A stretch of DNA of 64,000 nt from Verrucomicrobia bacterium Tous-C9LFEB (GTDB taxonomy: Bacteria; Verrucomicrobiota; Verrucomicrobiia; Methylacidiphilales; UBA1321): contig NEUU01000019.1 of assembly GCA_002304345.1 (NCBI GenBank), positions 16,703 to 80,702 of the forward strand, read 5' to 3'. Below the pieces are notes generated by a model. It saw only the letters and a list, made by a program, of their open reading frames with translations. It made no database searches and was not told the DNA's origin. Below are positions 28,427-37,002 of the stretch, one piece after another. Each line of letters opens with the position of its first letter. Positions within the stretch are counted from its first letter, which is position 1. Both the position numbers and the translations under genes were made by a program.

Positions 28427-29799
28427 GACTTGGTCTTCGTTTTCTTGACGTACTTTTCTGGCGTGGCGACAAAGGTTTCGTAGTTTTTTTCATTCGAGAA
28501 GAAATAGGTTTTCGCTCCGAATTCGTAGCTTCGCCTTGCGTTCGAACTCAGCATTTTTTCGCCATTTACTGGATCGGTGACCTGCTGTTCTTCCACTGTG
28601 GTGAAATATTTCATGCCCGCTTCAATGGAGTCCTTCGGAATGATCAATTCGTCGCCCACGACTTTCCATCCGGACATCGGGATGGGATTGCAACCGCCCG
28701 GCGTTCCTACGGACGGTAGGAAGAGGCGGACGCCACAGGCAATGCAGACCACTTGCCCTTCGCGCAATGCGTAGCCCTTGTCTCCGCAGAGCATGCAGGA
28801 ATCAAAGACAGTTGTGACGCTCTGGCGATCATTGTAGCGGTTGAGAGCGAAGAAGCGGACCACTTTGCCATCCTCCGCGACCCAATCAAAGCGGTGCAGA
28901 TCATTGTCCGCAAAGGTCGAAAGCGGGAGATGAATCTGCCCATCTTCCGCCAATGTCAGGCGCGTGGTCTGCGAGAGTTTTGGCGGTTGGGACGCGACGC
29001 TGTCCCAGTACCACTGGCTGGCCAGTGCCACCGCAACGACGACGAGTGAACCGGCGGCAAGTCGAAAGGCGTAGCGATAATCGGCGAGCGCCTTGCGCCG
29101 TAAAATGGGGTCTTCCACCCGGCAGGCGGCACGACGTGGGATCACCACTTTCCAGACCAGCCAGAAAACAAGATGCATGAACACCAGTGGGTAAATATAC
29201 GGCAGCCGCGTCGCGAAATCGGTGGCTCGGGCGGTAAAGCTCAGGTGCGAGGTGGTGAGATTGATCGCTTTGAGTTTAATCAGAGCCAGTGCGCTGTCAC
29301 CGATCAACGGGACCAGTAAGAGTGCGGTGAAGGCTGCCAGCAACGGCCAGCGCAGGCGAGGCTGTAATCGGCAGATCGCGGCCACTTGCAGGGCGAGAAT
29401 CGTGAGCAAACCGAAACCGAAGACAACGGCGGTCAGGTTCACCAGCAGGTCTGTATTAATGATTCCCGTGGCAGTGAATGCGTTTAAGTTGCGATCCTGC
29501 CCCCAGCGAAAGGCGCCAGCGCCGATGAGAATTCCCTGCCAGAGATAACCGATCCAAGTTGAAGCCAATTTCTGAGAAGCGAGAAAGAAGAGGAGAAGAA
29601 GAATCTGCGCGAGGGACGCATAAAGGAGCGTCGTGGGATTGGTGGGTAGGGCGCGGCCCAGAACGACTCCGACGACGGCGAAGAGAAGTGAGATGCCGAG
29701 CAAACGCCGGGGCGACGCGGCAGGACGTCCAGCCCAGCTCAAGCCAAGCAGCAAGGCGGCGGGAAGGAAGAGTCCCAGGACGGAGGTGAGGAAATACAT
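28408..29799 (-). CDS. DUF2318 membrane protein with C-terminal YHS domain
   Basis: The 463-aa protein has an N-terminal block of about 7-8 membrane helices (about 1-265) and a periplasmic DUF2318 domain. That domain holds the paired cysteines CMLC and CIAC and the GGCNPIP segment (about 330-375). A C-terminal YHS-type metal-binding domain (TDPVNGEKM ... YFFSNEKNYETFVATPEKY, about 405-450) and a tail ending in CCPGS follow. DUF2318 proteins accompany FTR1/P19 iron transporters; the cysteines may bind a metal or an Fe-S centre. The added YHS module is unusual. Start chosen at ATG 29799; a TTG at 29820 is possible. Confidence 0.88.
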   Translation of the reverse strand: MYFLTSVLGLFLPAALLLGLSWAGRPAASPRRLLGISLLFAVVGVVLGRALPTNPTTLLYASLAQILLLLFFLASQKLASTWIGYLWQGILIGAGAFRWGQDRNLNAFTATGIINTDLLVNLTAVVFGFGLLTILALQVAAICRLQPRLRWPLLAAFTALLLVPLIGDSALALIKLKAINLTTSHLSFTARATDFATRLPYIYPLVFMHLVFWLVWKVVIPRRAACRVEDPILRRKALADYRYAFRLAAGSLVVVAVALASQWYWDSVASQPPKLSQTTRLTLAEDGQIHLPLSTFADNDLHRFDWVAEDGKVVRFFALNRYNDRQSVTTVFDSCMLCGDKGYALREGQVVCIACGVRLFLPSVGTPGGCNPIPMSGWKVVGDELIIPKDSIEAGMKYFTTVEEQQVTDPVNGEKMLSSNARRSYEFGAKTYFFSNEKNYETFVATPEKYVKKTKTKSCCPGS

Positions 29800-29883
29800 G
29801 ATGTTTTCAGCGGTGATCAAAAGCGCGCGGAGCCGATCCAGTGAGAACCGGCCCCGCGAATGGCGACTTCGCCACGAATGTTC

Positions 29884-30414
29884 TTATTTTTTCAATCCCG
29901 TGTACTTGAAGGTATAGGTGGTCTCAAACGGTTCCCACCAGCGGCTTACGCCCGTTTCCTTGTCGGTGTGTCGGTGCATGCCAGCCTTGGAAGGCGGTTC
30001 GATTTTATAGGTGAGCTTGTAGTTTCCCACGCCAAGCATCTTGATGTTATCGCCGTAATGCGGACCGTCTCCAGCGACCATCGGCATGAAGGTGCCTTTC
30101 TGGGTCTTGCCGGTGTCCAGATTGGTGAGGGTGTAATTAATCGTCAGGTAGGGGATCCACTCGCCCGCGCCGAATCCATTCTTGTTGCCTTCCGTGGCAT
30201 GAATGTCCGCTTCGAGATGGACATCGGCTTTGTCGGCGGGCAAGCCCATGCCACGCGGTTCCATTTCGATCGGCTGCAAATAGACAGCGGCGATTTCCAT
30301 GTTGTTGAGCGTAACGGGCGTTCCGACCGGGACTTCTTCAAAGGCCATCATCGACAACGGAGCGATGAGCAGCCCCGTGGCGAGACAGGCTTTCCTGAAT
30401 GTGTTGAGTTTCAT
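29884..30414 (-). CDS. P19-type periplasmic iron/copper-binding protein
   Basis: The 176-aa exported protein has a signal peptide (1-24) and an Ig-like beta-sandwich with the P19/Tp34 metal-site residues. These are H66 and E68 (VHLEADIHA), M110/M112 and H119 (FMPMVAGDGPHYGDN) and H147/H149 (MHRHTDKETG). Family members bind Cu(II) and Fe or Mn and hand iron to the FTR1 permease. GGAAGA precedes the ATG. It lies between FTR1 and the DUF2318 protein, the conserved order of the system in Campylobacter and others. Confidence 0.94.
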   Translation of the reverse strand: MKLNTFRKACLATGLLIAPLSMMAFEEVPVGTPVTLNNMEIAAVYLQPIEMEPRGMGLPADKADVHLEADIHATEGNKNGFGAGEWIPYLTINYTLTNLDTGKTQKGTFMPMVAGDGPHYGDNIKMLGVGNYKLTYKIEPPSKAGMHRHTDKETGVSRWWEPFETTYTFKYTGLKK

Positions 30415-30436
30415 TTGTTTTGCATCTTCCTTTAAT

Positions 30437-32422
30437 TTAGGGGTTCACTTTTTCTTTTGCCAAAGACGGCTCGCGATGGAGTGCGTCTGGCTCCTGACGG
30501 CGACGTTCAAACCAAATGGCGACGACCGCAGCCAAAATCAACAAAGCTTGGGGGAGGAGGGTTTCGATGTAGGGATAAATTCCCAGCAAGCTTATTTCGG
30601 GAATTCCGGGAACGAGCGTCGGCTTGAAGAGCTTGCCTTCGATCAGCTCCAGCACACCTTTCCCTGCAAAAATAAAGGCCATGACGTACATGAACCATCC
30701 GGTGAAAAGGAAGAAGGGGCGCAGGGGTAGTTTCACCACCGTGAAGCGCATGGCAATATAGAGCAGCACCAGAATGACACAGCCCACGCCAAAACCGGCA
30801 AATACCGCCAGCTTCGCGCCTGCCTGAGTCGCATCTCCGAGCAGGGCATAATAAAAAAGCGTGGTCTCTGCGCCTTCACGATAGACGGCCAGAAAACTGG
30901 CGATCCACAGGCCGATCAGGGAACCCCGGCTCAGGGAAGTCGAGAGTTTGCCTTCGAGATAGGCTTTCCATTGCTTGGCCTCCGCCTTAGCCAGAAGCCA
31001 GTGACTCATATAGAAAAGTACCACTACAGCGATAAGCATGGTGACACCTTCGAGGAGCTCGCGACTCGCTCCGGAGTTGGAAAAAAGGAGTTGAAAGAGT
31101 CCCGCGGTGACGAGACTCGCTACTAAGGCGACAATGATCGATTGCCGGATCAGCGGCAGCTTGTCGTGATGCTTGTTCTTGACCAGATACGCAATGATGG
31201 CCGCGACGATTAACAGCGCTTCGACGCCTTCGCGAATGATAATCAGAAGGCTGTAAACGAACATCGCCCAATTGCCTTGCTGCCCTTTTGACAAGGTTGC
31301 GGCAGCCGTAGTGAGATCCCGACGCAAGGCGGTGGCTTGTTCGTTGAGTTTGTCGACTGGCTGCTGTGCCTTCATCAAGCTCACGATGCGGGTGAAGTAG
31401 CCTTCCAGAGTGGATTTGAAGGCGGCATCGCGCGCTCCGATTTTATTCTCCATTCCGCTGGCTTCGAAGAGGTCGAAGTAAGTATTTTGCACGGCGGAAA
31501 TAGCCTCTTTGCTCTCTCCTTGCGCATAGCGGGCGATCGCGGTCGTGATGGCATGGTCGATTTTTTGCGCGACCTGGACCCAATTGGCATCTGACGTCGT
31601 ATCCGCTACATCAGGCGTGGTGGTAATGGCGACCGCATCGCGGCTGGGCGGAAGGTTGGGAAGTAAATCCGCAGTGGCTTGCAGGAGTCCGGTGACCTGA
31701 TACGCGATTTCATTGAGTTGCCCCGGCTTTGAAGTCAACGTGATCAGAGTTGAAAACCGGGCATTAATGTTCGCTGCTTTTTCGGAGGAGCGATGACGAC
31801 GTACAGCCATCTCGAGTTCGGTATTTTTGAACCCGTCATATTGCGCTTGTTGCACTTTTTCCGAGGACTCCTGCCACTTTTCCTCGCGATACAGGCCAAT
31901 GGCTTCTGCGAGCAAATCCTCAATCTTTTTGAGACTCTCCTGCCATTGCCCGGTAACTTCCTTATTAGTATAGGTGTCGTGCGCCTCTTCCCCCTGCAGA
32001 GTATGTCCGTTCTTGAGGATGGGCAGGACGGCATCTAATTCGCTTTTTAACCACTGTACCTTCTTGGCAATTTCAGCTTGGGACTTGTTCTCGCCGATCA
32101 TGCGGCGGATTTCGCCAAAGGCCGCTTCCATCTGGAAACTTTTTTGGGCGGAGAGATTAATCCGGATCGGCCCTTCCAGATTTTCGAAAATCTCAAAATA
32201 GGCGCTTTGCACCATATCCTTCGCTTCCGCATTCTTCTTCTCGCGATAAAGCGCTTCAGTCTTGTCCAAGCGCTGCTTGATTCCATCCGTCAGCTGAGAG
32301 TAATTTGTTTCGGCCCAAGAGGTTCCCGTTGTCGTCAGGGTCAACAGGAAGGTCAATAAAAGCGCCGGAATGGTAGGGGTGCCTTTTCTGGCGATGAGCT
32401 TGTAACAGGAAAAGTCAGGCAT
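30437..32422 (-). CDS. FTR1-family iron permease with long periplasmic N-terminal domain
   Basis: The 661-aa protein (ATG 32422; GTG 32452 also in frame) has a signal peptide (about 20-38) and a periplasmic helical region (about 40-370). That region is made of three similar units, each with an AYF.IFE-like motif (AYFEIFE, AQYDGFK, TYFDLFE). The FTR1 membrane domain has 7 helices and two REGxE iron-permeation motifs (REGVE, REGAE). FTR1 moves iron across the inner membrane, here with P19. First gene of the operon. A perfect 13-bp palindrome lies 14-26 bases upstream of the start. Confidence 0.93.
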   Translation of the reverse strand: MPDFSCYKLIARKGTPTIPALLLTFLLTLTTTGTSWAETNYSQLTDGIKQRLDKTEALYREKKNAEAKDMVQSAYFEIFENLEGPIRINLSAQKSFQMEAAFGEIRRMIGENKSQAEIAKKVQWLKSELDAVLPILKNGHTLQGEEAHDTYTNKEVTGQWQESLKKIEDLLAEAIGLYREEKWQESSEKVQQAQYDGFKNTELEMAVRRHRSSEKAANINARFSTLITLTSKPGQLNEIAYQVTGLLQATADLLPNLPPSRDAVAITTTPDVADTTSDANWVQVAQKIDHAITTAIARYAQGESKEAISAVQNTYFDLFEASGMENKIGARDAAFKSTLEGYFTRIVSLMKAQQPVDKLNEQATALRRDLTTAAATLSKGQQGNWAMFVYSLLIIIREGVEALLIVAAIIAYLVKNKHHDKLPLIRQSIIVALVASLVTAGLFQLLFSNSGASRELLEGVTMLIAVVVLFYMSHWLLAKAEAKQWKAYLEGKLSTSLSRGSLIGLWIASFLAVYREGAETTLFYYALLGDATQAGAKLAVFAGFGVGCVILVLLYIAMRFTVVKLPLRPFFLFTGWFMYVMAFIFAGKGVLELIEGKLFKPTLVPGIPEISLLGIYPYIETLLPQALLILAAVVAIWFERRRQEPDALHREPSLAKEKVNP

Positions 32423-32435
32423 GGTTTCTCTCGTG

Positions 32436-32448
32436 CGAAATGATTTCG
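32436..32448. promoter_or_regulatory. Candidate operator upstream of the iron uptake operon
   Basis: CGAAAT-G-ATTTCG is a perfect 6-1-6 palindrome just upstream of the FTR1 start codon. It is similar in symmetry to Fur-type boxes but is not a full consensus. Position at the head of an iron operon makes metal-dependent repression plausible. Confidence 0.35.
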
Positions 32449-32563
32449 TCACGATCCACCATAAAGGTTCCCGGCCGAGTTGCCTTTCCCGGGGTTGCGT
32501 TTTTCTAACGATCTATTGCTCTTTCCCGGATAATAAAATGCCGTGAAAGTCTCGGAGCCGGAA

Positions 32564-33433
32564 CTAGTCGGCCCAGCGTCCGCGATAGGCTGTGGGGCTT
32601 TCGCCGATTATCTTGCGAAATTCGCGGGCGAAGTAATTGCTATCAGAGAACCCGGAATCAAAAGCGATTGGTGTGATGGGGCGATCCGTATTTCGGAGTT
32701 GATCGCAGGCGTATTGAATGCGGAGCCGGATCAGGTAGGACAGGGGGGATTGGCGCGTGGCTCTTTTGAAGAGACGATAGAAGGTTCGTTGCGACATCCC
32801 CATATCCTTGGCCAGCTGATTCAGATCCACTTCCTGTCTGAATTTTTTTTGCAAAAAGGAAGTGGCTTCGGTCATTCGCTCCAAAGCTTCATCGTGAGTA
32901 CGCAGATAACCGTCATAAGCCCGGGAGAGAAGCAGAACAAGATGACGGAAATGGCAATCCACCAGCATTTGCCAGCAAGGAAATCGTTCACGGCTGGTTT
33001 TTTCAATTTCCTGAATCAGGGCGACGGCGTTGAAATAATTTTTTTCATCCATGTGAAGGCGGGATTGCGTGGCCGCGGTCTGTCCACGCAGCGCTCTAGG
33101 ATTAAAAAGTTTCTGAAATCCGCGCAGGATGAAGGTTGGCCAGCGCTTGATTTTGAGTTTCTGATAATCAAATGTGACGCTGACGGTGCGCAAATCACGA
33201 CTTTCCGAGTAACTGTGGCGATTTTTATCGTTAATGACAAAGACGTCCCGAGCCTGAATGGGATAGGAAGCCTGCCCAATGTGATGCATGGCTTGTCCTT
33301 GAAGGACTAGCACAATTTCCCACAGTGGCTGTCGATGGAGTGGATTGTCCGTCTGCTTGGTGATCCAAGTGACTCGAACCGGATAATCCTCCTTCGTGAA
33401 GGAGCTGGGAACTCGACTGGCTTTCTTGGACAC
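32564..33433 (-). CDS. AraC-family transcriptional regulator
   Basis: The 289-aa protein has an N-terminal cupin-like sensor half (about 25-130; PLWEIVLVLQGQAMHHIG, RDVFVIND). Its C-terminal AraC-type double helix-turn-helix (about 185-289) includes VDLNQLAKDMGMSQRTFYRLFK and IAFDSGFSDSNYFAREFRKIIGESPTAYR. This arrangement is typical of sugar- or glycan-responsive regulators. It is divergent from the PEP-CTERM gene at 33550 with 116 bp between them, and same-strand as but upstream of the metal operon. Control of the divergent cluster is more likely than control of the iron genes. Confidence 0.92.
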   Translation of the reverse strand: MSKKASRVPSSFTKEDYPVRVTWITKQTDNPLHRQPLWEIVLVLQGQAMHHIGQASYPIQARDVFVINDKNRHSYSESRDLRTVSVTFDYQKLKIKRWPTFILRGFQKLFNPRALRGQTAATQSRLHMDEKNYFNAVALIQEIEKTSRERFPCWQMLVDCHFRHLVLLLSRAYDGYLRTHDEALERMTEATSFLQKKFRQEVDLNQLAKDMGMSQRTFYRLFKRATRQSPLSYLIRLRIQYACDQLRNTDRPITPIAFDSGFSDSNYFAREFRKIIGESPTAYRGRWAD

Positions 33434-33460
33434 AACGCTATCATACCTATAGCAAAGACT

Positions 33461-33480
33461 CTTGGCAATATTGTGCTAAG
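33461..33480. promoter_or_regulatory. Imperfect palindrome between divergent genes
   Basis: CTTGGCA-ATATTG-TGCTAAG (6 of 7 paired positions) lies between the AraC regulator and the PEP-CTERM gene. A second, shorter repeat GCTAT/ATAGC sits at 33437-33453. These are candidate operators for the divergent promoters; no experimental consensus is known to me. Confidence 0.25.
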
Positions 33481-33549
33481 GAATGGCAAGACAGGGAAGG
33501 CATTCAATTACGCTTTGGCATATAACTCATCGTAGAAATTACCAATCCT

Positions 33550-34323
33550 ATGAAAACTGCTCCCTCCTTATCTGTTGGAAGTCTCGCAGTCACCGTGTTG
33601 CTTGCTTTGACGATCGTATTGGCCAAACCCGTACAGGCCAGCATTCTTATTACCGATGATTTTACCATTTCATCGGGTCGTACCCTGGATGGGGCATTGA
33701 GTGGCGTAACAACCGAAGTGGGTGGTGCGACTTGGAGCGCCTATAGTAATGTGGTTTTTGAGGAGAATGCGGGTAATGGTTACATCACGCCGAACACCAG
33801 CGGTGGAACTCGGGCGCAAGTTGCTTTCAGTGCTTCCTCTGGTATCCTTTCCCTATCGGCCAACATCGATACGGGTGCCACAGGTTGGACTGGACTTGGG
33901 TTCCTGAATCAGAGTTCAAGTAACTTGTACACGACTACGGGTGGTCAATTCTGGGTGCTATTGAGCAGCTCAGGTTCTGCGACGGTCTATCAAGGGACAA
34001 CCAGTCTCAAAACGGCTGCTGCACCGAGCTTTAGCAGTTCGTCATTCAATATGGTTCAGTTGGATTACGACTTTAGTGCGGCGATCGTATCGGTCACGAT
34101 CAATGGAAGTCTTTTTTATAGCGCAACAAGCTCTTACGTTCCAACGATCAATTACGCTCGTATCGAGTGGAATAGCCCGACGGCTTTGGACGCGCAGGTG
34201 GACAGCTTTTCGGCCAGTGCCGTACCGGAGCCGTCGATGGTCCTCTTGATGGGTTTGGCTGCATCCGGTTTTCTGCTGGTACGATTGATGAGGAAAGAGC
34301 GCTTTCCGCTCTCGCCCAAATAA
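33550..34323 (+). CDS. PEP-CTERM sorting domain protein
   Basis: The 257-aa exported protein has a signal peptide (about 1-31) and a beta-rich body of about 190 residues, rich in Ser, Thr and Gly. It ends with a PEP-CTERM signal: VPEPS, a hydrophobic helix and the basic tail LVRLMRKER. PEP-CTERM proteins are sorted by exosortase to the outer surface. The body is clearly similar to the protein at 37003 (DDF..., WDAYNNVV-type segment, TRAQV, VTVNGxxFY, ARIE), which lacks the anchor. The beta-sandwich texture suggests a carbohydrate-binding or concanavalin-like fold. Confidence 0.85.
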   Translation: MKTAPSLSVGSLAVTVLLALTIVLAKPVQASILITDDFTISSGRTLDGALSGVTTEVGGATWSAYSNVVFEENAGNGYITPNTSGGTRAQVAFSASSGILSLSANIDTGATGWTGLGFLNQSSSNLYTTTGGQFWVLLSSSGSATVYQGTTSLKTAAAPSFSSSSFNMVQLDYDFSAAIVSVTINGSLFYSATSSYVPTINYARIEWNSPTALDAQVDSFSASAVPEPSMVLLMGLAASGFLLVRLMRKERFPLSPK

Positions 34324-34393
34324 TGATTTCAGTGTGTAATCGGTGAGCGGTCAAAGCAGTGGCTCATGAATTAGAGAGTAGACTAAAATCTCC

Positions 34394-35131
34394 ATGCCGA
34401 CGCCAACCTCCAGAAGAGCTTTTTCATTGGTGGAAATACTCGTGGTTGTGGCGATCGTTTCCATTCTGGCGGCCCTGATGTTTCCCGCGATAACTACGAT
34501 CATGGAGAGGGCGAGAGCGGCTGATTCTTCAAATCGACTGCGACAATTGGCCTCATTGATGGCTCTCTACACCCAAGACAATAATATGCGCCTGCCTCCG
34601 GCGATTAGCGGGTCCATTTATTGGTCAAACCCGGTTGCGGTCTATTTGGGCGATTCGCACTTCGGGGTGGGAGGTAATAGTGTTTTTAATGATCCGATAA
34701 CAGGTAAGAACGCCATTAACGATGCGGGAGTACGTCGGGCTGGATTGAAATCTCCATTTAGTTGCGCGGGTGCAGCCTGGAAGTATAACGCCCCTCCCTT
34801 GATCTCCGCCACATTCGCGATCAATGCATACCTGTATTTGAATGCAAACGGTTATTCTTATGACTGGTCGAGCCAGCCGCGATTGCTCCAGGCAAACAAG
34901 CCCGCATCCACCGTTTTATTTACACACGGGCATGTGGGGAATTTTGGTTCTTGGCAGGCAGCCGAGGGCATTGTCCGTAATACGGATTTTGAGCAAACTG
35001 CCCAGATTTTTAAGAGCGGAGTGCCCGTTTGTTGGCTCGATGGGCATATCACTTTTGAAAAGAAGGAAGAGATGTTTTCCAGTGAACATCGTCCGGGTGG
35101 GACGGATGATTACTGGAGTCTCGTCAAATAG
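34394..35131 (+). CDS. Prepilin-type N-terminal cleavage/methylation protein (DUF1559-like)
   Basis: The 245-aa protein begins with a short basic leader and a type IV prepilin motif, RRAFSLVEILVVVAIVSILAAL. It has Ala rather than Gly before the Phe and the conserved Glu at +5. The body has an H-X9-DG-like pseudopilin end (CWLDGHITFEKKEEM), as seen in the large prepilin-like families of Verrucomicrobia and Planctomycetes. Likely exported through a type II secretion/type IV pilus-like machine. Lies between the PEP-CTERM gene and the GH110-like gene. Confidence 0.88.
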   Translation: MPTPTSRRAFSLVEILVVVAIVSILAALMFPAITTIMERARAADSSNRLRQLASLMALYTQDNNMRLPPAISGSIYWSNPVAVYLGDSHFGVGGNSVFNDPITGKNAINDAGVRRAGLKSPFSCAGAAWKYNAPPLISATFAINAYLYLNANGYSYDWSSQPRLLQANKPASTVLFTHGHVGNFGSWQAAEGIVRNTDFEQTAQIFKSGVPVCWLDGHITFEKKEEMFSSEHRPGGTDDYWSLVK

Positions 35132-35141
35132 GTTTTAAAGA

Positions 35142-36992
35142 ATGCGTATCCTGAGTTCTTTTCGAATGATGTCCCTTATCATGGTCCTGACGTTCAGTCT
35201 GGCGGCCTGCGAGAGGCCGGGTGGAGTTGGCTCAACGACACCTATCAAAATAGTCCAAGAGAAGGAGAGCTCCGCGCAAGTGGTGCATGTAGGCGATTTT
35301 GGTGCAAAGCCAGGGACGATGGATGATTCCGGTCCGGCGATTCGTCAGTCATTCGAGGCCGCAATCAAAATGGGCCCCGGAACGGAAATTCGATTTGCTG
35401 AAGGAACGTATCGACTCGGCGGTGTTTCGCGCTCCGGCCATTGGGGGCCGCGAGTGGCGCTCTATATTGAAGGAGCGGCTAAGCTTACGATTAAGGGTAC
35501 TCCTCACACCCGCCTTGTAATAACTGACCCCGAAACGGCGGCCTTGGTTCTGCACCGTTGTGAGGACGTCAGTGTTTCCGACCTGCAGATTGATTATGAT
35601 CCCGTGCCGTATGCGCAGGGAACGATTGCTGCCGTGGACTTGGATAATCAGACCTTTGATTTGCGCCTAGAGGAAGGCGGTCAATTTCTGGATTTTAATA
35701 ATCCTGCCTATCAACGAGCCAAAAGCGTCATGGGTTATACCGTGCGGCAAAATGGGAGTGAGTCAGCGATCTATGGTCCCATCGTGATCGGGGCTGAACC
35801 TGTGAATGAAGTGACACCCAAGGTGTGGAGGCTTCGAATTAATCCGAAGTTGCCGTTTGGCACTTTCAATAAATATGCAGGCTATCCCGAGGCTTTGAGG
35901 CGATCAAAGTTGGCGGTGGGGGATCGATACATTCACTGGGCGCGGGCGTATATTGCCGCTGTGTCTCTAGTCGAAAGCAATCAGATTACGTGCCGCAATC
36001 TCAAGGTCTATGCATCGCCGGGATTGGCCTTCTTCCCTTATCTTTCCTCGAACGTGAAGCTCGATCATTGCGCCGTCGAGATTTTACCGAAGTCTTCCCG
36101 TTTGATTTCTACCAATGCGGACGGCGTTCATGCTCGAGGAATGCGCGGGCCTTTGACGGTGCAGAATTGTCGATTTGAAGGGATGGGGGACGATGCGATC
36201 AATATTCATAGCTCTGCCATACGCCCACTCAAACGTATCAGCTCCCGGGAGCTTCTCTGTGACGCGCACACGTTCACGATCCGAGGCGGAGACATGCTGG
36301 AGTATCTGGATGTAGATGGAAAATCTGGGCAGTCGTATGAGGTGCAAGAGGCGAAAATAACAAGCGAAGGATGGCAGGTGACTTTTGTGGAGGAGTTGCC
36401 TGCCACTCTTAATGTGTCGGAAAAAAGAATCTTGTTTTATAATCTGAGCGAAGCCGGGAAAGGTTTTCTCTTTCAGAATAACTACTTTGGCCCACATCGG
36501 GGACGGGGCATTTTGGTGAGTGCGACGGATGGAGAAATTCGCGACAATACATTTTCCAATCGGGAGGTTGGATCTGGCTGGGCAATCGTACTGCATCATG
36601 AGGCATCGATTTGGGCGGAGGGTCCGATCGCACGCCGAATTCGAATTGAAGAGAATCGTTTTGAAGGGCTCGGTGGCAATGAGCCGGCGATCAAGATCTA
36701 TCCGATGGGCTCAAAACGAAGCGGCGATGACACTTCCGTGTGGTATGCGGATATTGTCATTCAGAATAACCGTTTCGAGAAGTTGACTGGCCCGGCAGCG
36801 GTGATCAATCAAGTGCAGAATCTTTCGCTGATCGGAAATCGAGTCGTACGGACGGGCGCTGTCGCTGTGCCGACTCCTCCATTCAGCGCGGCATTTCAAA
36901 TTAAAAACTGCCCTGGCGCGACCGTTGAGGGAAATCAATTGGAGGATGCCGGGTTCTCCGCGTTGTTCACAAACGATTCGATTGCGAAATAG
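35142..36992 (+). CDS. GH110-like right-handed beta-helix lipoprotein
   Basis: The 616-aa protein has a lipoprotein signal (LAAC lipobox, Cys23). A right-handed parallel beta-helix follows, with the pectate-lyase/GH110 start (VHVGDFGAKPGTMDDSGPAI). The NADGVHARGMRGPLTVQNCRFEGMGDDAINIH region (Asp at about 326 and in GDDAIN) is where GH110 alpha-1,3-galactosidases keep their catalytic acids. The later rungs hold many Asn-Arg-Phe turns (NNRFEKL, GNRVVRTG). Predicted outer-membrane anchored enzyme acting on alpha-galactosyl ends of glycans. Family assignment is by resemblance; other beta-helix hydrolases are possible. Confidence 0.75.
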   Translation: MRILSSFRMMSLIMVLTFSLAACERPGGVGSTTPIKIVQEKESSAQVVHVGDFGAKPGTMDDSGPAIRQSFEAAIKMGPGTEIRFAEGTYRLGGVSRSGHWGPRVALYIEGAAKLTIKGTPHTRLVITDPETAALVLHRCEDVSVSDLQIDYDPVPYAQGTIAAVDLDNQTFDLRLEEGGQFLDFNNPAYQRAKSVMGYTVRQNGSESAIYGPIVIGAEPVNEVTPKVWRLRINPKLPFGTFNKYAGYPEALRRSKLAVGDRYIHWARAYIAAVSLVESNQITCRNLKVYASPGLAFFPYLSSNVKLDHCAVEILPKSSRLISTNADGVHARGMRGPLTVQNCRFEGMGDDAINIHSSAIRPLKRISSRELLCDAHTFTIRGGDMLEYLDVDGKSGQSYEVQEAKITSEGWQVTFVEELPATLNVSEKRILFYNLSEAGKGFLFQNNYFGPHRGRGILVSATDGEIRDNTFSNREVGSGWAIVLHHEASIWAEGPIARRIRIEENRFEGLGGNEPAIKIYPMGSKRSGDDTSVWYADIVIQNNRFEKLTGPAAVINQVQNLSLIGNRVVRTGAVAVPTPPFSAAFQIKNCPGATVEGNQLEDAGFSALFTNDSIAK

Positions 36993-37002
36993 AGGTGCTA
37001 AT

